From contig JAFATA010000056.1 in assembly GCA_019244165.1 (NCBI GenBank), forward strand, positions 1 to 58,309: DNA of 58,309 bases, written 5' to 3'. Position numbers and translations under genes: made by a program. Origin of the DNA: Pseudonocardiales bacterium (GTDB lineage Bacteria > Actinomycetota > Actinomycetes > Mycobacteriales > Pseudonocardiaceae). A model generated the notes under the pieces. That model ran no database searches and was not told the origin of the DNA. It was given only the letters and a program-made list of their open reading frames with translations. Positions 55,042 to 58,309 of the stretch are shown here, piece by piece (the first letter of the stretch is position 1; every line of letters starts with the position of its first letter).

Positions 55042-57408
55042 TTACTCGGCATCCATATCCGCCAGGTCGGCCGCCAGCTGGGTAGCCTCAGCAACGCCGA
55101 TGCGCTGGTAAATCTCCAATGCCTGCCGAAAATGGGTCGCGGCGGCCACGGTATCGCCCCTGTCGAGTGCACATCGGCCGCTTCCTTCGAGGGCACGTCC
55201 CTCCTCCAGCGGACTGCCCACCGCGCGGGCAAGGTCCAGAGCACGCTGATGGTGAGCTAGCGCCTGCTCCAGATCCCCCAACTTTCGGCGCAGCGTTCCA
55301 TTGTGGTTGAGCACCTCCGCTTCGCCGACCCGGCTGCCGATCTCGCGGTATAGGCCCAGGGCCTGCCCCAGCATCTGGGTCGCGCCCAGATAGTCCCCAG
55401 TCACCCGCCGCACAACCCCCAGCTCGGTGAGGGCGTCCGCCTCGCGCCGGTTGCCGAGGTCGCGGTACAGGCCCAAGGCCTGCCCCAGCACCTCGGTCGC
55501 GCCCAGATAGTCCCCAGTCACCCGCCGCACAACCCCCAGATAAGTGAGGGCGTACGCCTCGCCGCGCCGGTCGCCGAAGTCGCGGTACAGGCCCAAGGCC
55601 TGCCCCAGCGCCTGGGTCGCATCCGGATAGTCCCCGGTCGCCAGCCGCACAATCCCCAGATAACTGAGGGCGTTCGCTTCGCCGAGCTGGTTGCCGAGGT
55701 CGCGGTACAGGCCCAAGGCCTGCCCCAGCACCTCGGTCGCGCCCAGATAGTCCCCAGTCTCCTGCCACACAATCCCCAGATCGTTGAGGGCGTTCGCTTC
55801 GCCGAGCTGGTTGCCGAGGTCGCGGTACAGGCCCAAGGCCTGCCCCAGCATCTGGGTCGCGCCCAGATAGTCCCCAGTCGCCAGCCGCACGAGCCCCAGA
55901 TCTTTGAGGGTGTTCGCCTCGCCGAGCCGGTCACCGAGGTGTCGCGCCGCAGTGAGAGCAGTGGTGTGGAGTTGCAGGGCCTGGGTCCAGGGGCCGCCGT
56001 TGCGCAGCAGAGAGGCGAGGCCAGCGGTGAGCCCAACCACCTGGGCGTGGCAGGCGTGGTGGGTGGCGTGGCCGAGGCAGGCGAGCAGGTTGGCGCGTTC
56101 GGTCCGCAGCCAGGCCAGCGCCTGGTTACCGCTGGCCAGCTCGGGTACAGCCCGCGGCAGGGCGGCTGGTGTGGCGTCAACGGGGCGGGTGTGCCGGGTG
56201 ACGAAAGTGTCAGCGAAGGCGGCGGTGTGCTGGTAGTAGTCGAGCAGCCGGTCGAGGGCCTGGTCACGCTCGTCGGCGGGGTCGGTGGCCGCCAGGGTGC
56301 GGGCGTAGTCGCGGATCAGGTCATGCATGCGGTACCGGCGGTAGGCCGGTTCGTCGAGCAGACGGTCGCTGTACAGCGCGTCGAGATGCTCGCTGGATTC
56401 ATCTAGGGAGATATCGGCGAGCGCGGCGGCGGCGTAGGCGTCGAGTTCGACACCCGGGTGCAGACCGAGGTGGCGGAAGAAGCGCTGCCGCTCGGCGGGC
56501 AGGTCCCGGTAGGACAGGTCGAATGCGGCGGCGACGGTGCGGTTCTCGGCAGTAGCGGTGAGCAGGATCGTCTTCGTCTCGGTGATCAGGTGGCCCATAG
56601 TCCAGGACCGGTGCTTGCTGAACAGGCTGGCCAGCAGCGAGATCGCTAACGGCAGGTACCCGCACAACTCCACCAGTTCGGCCACCCGGGTGGGCTCGGT
56701 GACGGCGCGGGGGGCCAGGCGCAGGAACATCCGCTGGGCCTCCTCGGGAGGCAGGATTTCCAACAGCATTGACACCGCCGAGGGCAGGTCACCCAGGTAG
56801 CGGCGGCTGGTGATCAGCACCAGACACCCCGCCGACCCCGGCAACAAGGGCGCGACCTGACCGCTGCTGGCGGCATTGTCCAGGATGAGCAGCACCCGTT
56901 TGTGCGCCATCCGATCCCGCCACAACGCGGCCCGCTCATCAAGGTTTTCGGGCAGGTAGCGGGCATCCGCGCCGTCGGCGGTCAACAGGCTGGCCAGCGC
57001 TGCCCCGGGGGTCACCGGCTGCTGGCCGGGGGTGTGGGCGTGCAGGTCCAAGAAGAGCTGCCGGTCGGGGAACCGATCCGCCAACCGGTGTCCGACGTGG
57101 ACTGCGAGGGCGGTCTTACCCACCCCAGCCATGCCGTCGATGGCGTGGATGGCCACCACCCGGCCCGCCTCAGCCGCGGCGGTCACCGCCGCAGTGATCT
57201 CGTGCAGTTCCTTGGTGCGCCCGGTGAACGCGGCCGTGTCCGCTGGCAGGGTGCACGTCGCCGACGATAGGAGTACCGATGGCAGGTGAATGTGCTGGTC
57301 ACCGGCGACTTGATTCAATGTGCTGCTGTCGTGGGAGACGCCGCTCATCTGGACCGGGGCATCGCCGGGAGTGTCCTCAGCCGGCGGAACCGGTAAGGCG
57401 GTGGTCAT
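55042..57408 (-). CDS. STAND/NLR-like protein: signalling motif, NB-ARC, TPR repeats
   Basis: 788 residues. Residues 21-41 hold a short motif (SHDSSTLNQVAGDQHIHL) shared with the C-terminus of the protein encoded upstream. NB-ARC follows: Walker A IDGMAGVGKTALAVHVG at about 90-105, Walker B RVLLILDNAASSG, sensor VLITSRRYLGDL, GxP LCGYLPLAISLLASL, and MHDLIRDYAR. Residues about 490-780 are TPRs, five of them almost identical (unit TGDYLGATEVLGQALGLYRD). There is no DNA-binding domain, so unlike AfsR it is not a direct regulator. I infer a regulated-death or defence sensor that acts through the small partner gene, to which it is coupled by ATGA. Confidence 0.88.
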   Translation of the reverse strand: MTTALPVPPAEDTPGDAPVQMSGVSHDSSTLNQVAGDQHIHLPSVLLSSATCTLPADTAAFTGRTKELHEITAAVTAAAEAGRVVAIHAIDGMAGVGKTALAVHVGHRLADRFPDRQLFLDLHAHTPGQQPVTPGAALASLLTADGADARYLPENLDERAALWRDRMAHKRVLLILDNAASSGQVAPLLPGSAGCLVLITSRRYLGDLPSAVSMLLEILPPEEAQRMFLRLAPRAVTEPTRVAELVELCGYLPLAISLLASLFSKHRSWTMGHLITETKTILLTATAENRTVAAAFDLSYRDLPAERQRFFRHLGLHPGVELDAYAAAALADISLDESSEHLDALYSDRLLDEPAYRRYRMHDLIRDYARTLAATDPADERDQALDRLLDYYQHTAAFADTFVTRHTRPVDATPAALPRAVPELASGNQALAWLRTERANLLACLGHATHHACHAQVVGLTAGLASLLRNGGPWTQALQLHTTALTAARHLGDRLGEANTLKDLGLVRLATGDYLGATQMLGQALGLYRDLGNQLGEANALNDLGIVWQETGDYLGATEVLGQALGLYRDLGNQLGEANALSYLGIVRLATGDYPDATQALGQALGLYRDFGDRRGEAYALTYLGVVRRVTGDYLGATEVLGQALGLYRDLGNRREADALTELGVVRRVTGDYLGATQMLGQALGLYREIGSRVGEAEVLNHNGTLRRKLGDLEQALAHHQRALDLARAVGSPLEEGRALEGSGRCALDRGDTVAAATHFRQALEIYQRIGVAEATQLAADLADMDAE

Positions 57409-57821
57409 AGTCGGTAGGTGGTCTGGTTACCGGCGACCTGGTTGAACGTGCTGCTGCCGTGGGAGCTACCCGTCATGATCAGCGTGCCGATCCGGACCTG
57501 CTCCGCTGGCGTCAAGATCGGTGTCAGGGATTCGTCGAGGACCTGTCGTAGCTCGGTGGCCAGGGCGGGCTCGTCGAGGAGCAACTGCTGCAGCCGTCCC
57601 TGCCACACACCAGTCAGCGCCTGTTCGATATCCGCCCGACCGGCCTGGCGGGCGTCGAGGACCTGAGCGCGCAAACCCTCCAGATCCGCCTCGACCGTGT
57701 CGGCCTGCTGCGGGTGGACCCGTCGCCAGAACCCGACCACACGGGTACGGGCTTGCTGCCACGCGTCGGTGGCCATTGCGCTGACCAACGCCGTTCCGAA
57801 CGCCACCACGATGGGATCCAC
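57405..57821 (-). CDS. Small helical partner (putative effector) with C-terminal signalling motif
   Basis: 138 residues from GTG 57821, with GGAGGAG upstream; the longer frame to 58043 is basic, low-complexity and antisense to a toxin remnant. Residues 1-20 are hydrophobic (DPIVVAFGTALVSAMATDA), possibly membrane-inserting; 20-105 are a helical bundle; 116-133 are the motif MTGSSHGSSTFNQVAGNQ, 13 of 18 residues identical to the NLR's N-terminal motif. Small helical proteins with such C-terminal motifs (Bell-domain type) pair with NLRs in bacterial amyloid signalling. The ATGA overlap couples the two genes. Confidence 0.75.
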   Translation of the reverse strand: MDPIVVAFGTALVSAMATDAWQQARTRVVGFWRRVHPQQADTVEADLEGLRAQVLDARQAGRADIEQALTGVWQGRLQQLLLDEPALATELRQVLDESLTPILTPAEQVRIGTLIMTGSSHGSSTFNQVAGNQTTYRL

Positions 57822-57852
57822 CCGCTCCTCCTCACCCCCTGCGCATGCGCGC

Positions 57853-58074
57853 TTACCGTAGGAACGGTAGCCGGCGGCCTTTGCTGACCAGCGGCCAGCC
57901 GCATTCCACCGCGGTGGCTGGCGTGAGCGCGACGGTGCGGACCCCCTCGGCCAGCCGGGCCAGCCAGGACGATATAGGGATGGTGAGGACGATGCGTTCG
58001 TGCGCGGCGAGCCAGGCGAGTTCGTCGGCCCCCGTGATGGCATCGGTCGCCGTGTCGCTAGGTGGTCGCCCCCG
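57853..58074 (-). pseudogene. PIN-domain (VapC-like) toxin fragment with internal deletion
   Basis: The frame reads DAITGADELAWLAAHERIVL, TIPISSWLARLAEGVRTVAL, then TPATAVECGWPLVSKGRRL and a TAA. This matches the middle and the C-terminal end of VapC-type PIN toxins, but the segment with the second Asp group (GDPADRxIxATA) has been deleted between TPATA and VECGWPLVS, and the N-terminal half is missing. It abuts the start of the second 13E12 module. Confidence 0.45.
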
Positions 58075-58094
58075 TCGGACTGACGGGGGCGACC
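58064..58094. other. 13-bp perfect hairpin at the edge of the second 13E12 module
   Basis: GGTCGCCCCCGTC (58064-58076) pairs with 58082-58094 around GGACT. It stands just before the conserved TAAAAATCTTG block. At the first copy (45791) GACC is kept but the hairpin is not. It may be a terminator for the left-reading toxin remnant or part of the module end. Confidence 0.45.
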
Positions 58095-58162
58095 ATTAAA
58101 AATCTTGCTGTCTGGGCTGGGGAACGCCCGAAATTGTCAGGGGTGGGGTCGATGATGGTGAG

Positions 58163-58309
58163 GTGCTCGACACCCGGCTGGACCCCCGGCAGGCGATGGT
58201 CGCTTGCCTGGATCAGTGGCGGGAGTCGATCGTTGGGTGCGAGGACGCGGGGTTGCAGGCTCAGGTCCGGAACATCGAAACGGTCTCCCGCATGCTGCAT
58301 GCGGTGATG
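58163..58309 (+). CDS. Second 13E12 DUF222-HNH gene, 5' part only
   Basis: GTG 58163 and 49 codons to the window end. The translation VLDTRLDPRQAMVACLDQWR onward is very similar to the N-terminus of the protein at 45864, and about 70 bases of upstream sequence (from 58091) are also shared. The rest lies outside the window, so intactness cannot be judged. Confidence 0.88.
   Translation, partial: MLDTRLDPRQAMVACLDQWRESIVGCEDAGLQAQVRNIETVSRMLHAVM

Noticed and set aside
55330..55980. Regularly spaced near-identical units resembling a CRISPR array
   Set aside because: The period is 120 bases with no spacers, and the units are in-frame TPRs of the NLR protein.

Overview
The window is high-GC actinobacterial DNA, most likely from a Pseudonocardiaceae-type actinomycete. 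This rests on content: DUF397/XRE pairs, a 13E12-type DUF222-HNH repeat family, an F420 guanylyltransferase gene, SARP and STAND regulators, an orphan DUF742 protein, many GTG starts and abundant 1-4 base start/stop overlaps. No rRNA, CRISPR array or transposase gene was seen.

Left backbone (1-23.9 kb): a truncated hydrolase end, a SARP regulator with a coupled TPR protein, then a conserved housekeeping stretch: recG, rpmB, ung, thiL, a stand-alone AsnC ligand-binding protein and a DUF3515 membrane protein. An accessory patch follows (DUF742, cysteine dioxygenase, a Cys/Met PLP enzyme, and the remains of an HNH endonuclease gene). Then come gpsA-plsC, cofC/fbiD, ppk1, a MutT1-type Nudix-phosphatase, leuD-leuC with the divergent IclR regulator ndgR/ltbR, and an unusual arginyl-tRNA synthetase-like gene.

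Integrated element (23,925-42,631): an 18.7-kb actinomycete integrative and conjugative element (AICE) sits in the 3' half of tRNA-Glu(CTC) and is bounded by a 52-bp perfect direct repeat. It carries a GntR repressor with pyrF directly behind it, and a divergent promoter whose -35 box lies inside a perfect inverted repeat. Its own replication set follows: a family-A DNA polymerase, SSB, PrimPol and a DUF3631-type P-loop ATPase whose 3' end holds a strikingly symmetric array of ten GGTTAC/GTAACC sites (candidate origin). There is also a MazG-like pyrophosphohydrolase, Spd-like membrane proteins, an FtsK-like transfer ATPase, Xis and Int. Between 29.7 and 31.7 kb, small genes, several of them Cys-rich, are separated by four copies of a structured repeat. 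Its outer stem varies in sequence but keeps pairing, while its hairpin loop and linker length are constant. I regard this as the best candidate for an undescribed element.

Right backbone (42.6-58.3 kb): tRNA-Glu and tRNA-Gln, cimA preceded by a short leader ORF and an intrinsic terminator (attenuator candidate), a BluB-DUF397 fusion, a 13E12 DUF222-HNH gene next to a decapitated Doc toxin and its antitoxin, DUF397 plus XRE, leuB, serA, an aldehyde dehydrogenase and an XRE-TPR regulator. A two-gene STAND system follows: a 138-aa protein ends in the same short Gly/Asn/Gln-rich motif that begins the adjacent NB-ARC-TPR protein, which resembles bacterial amyloid-signalling NLR pairs. The window ends in a VapC-like remnant and the start of a second 13E12 repeat copy.

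The leucine/isoleucine genes (leuCD, ndgR, cimA, leuB) and serA form one biosynthetic neighbourhood that the element has split.
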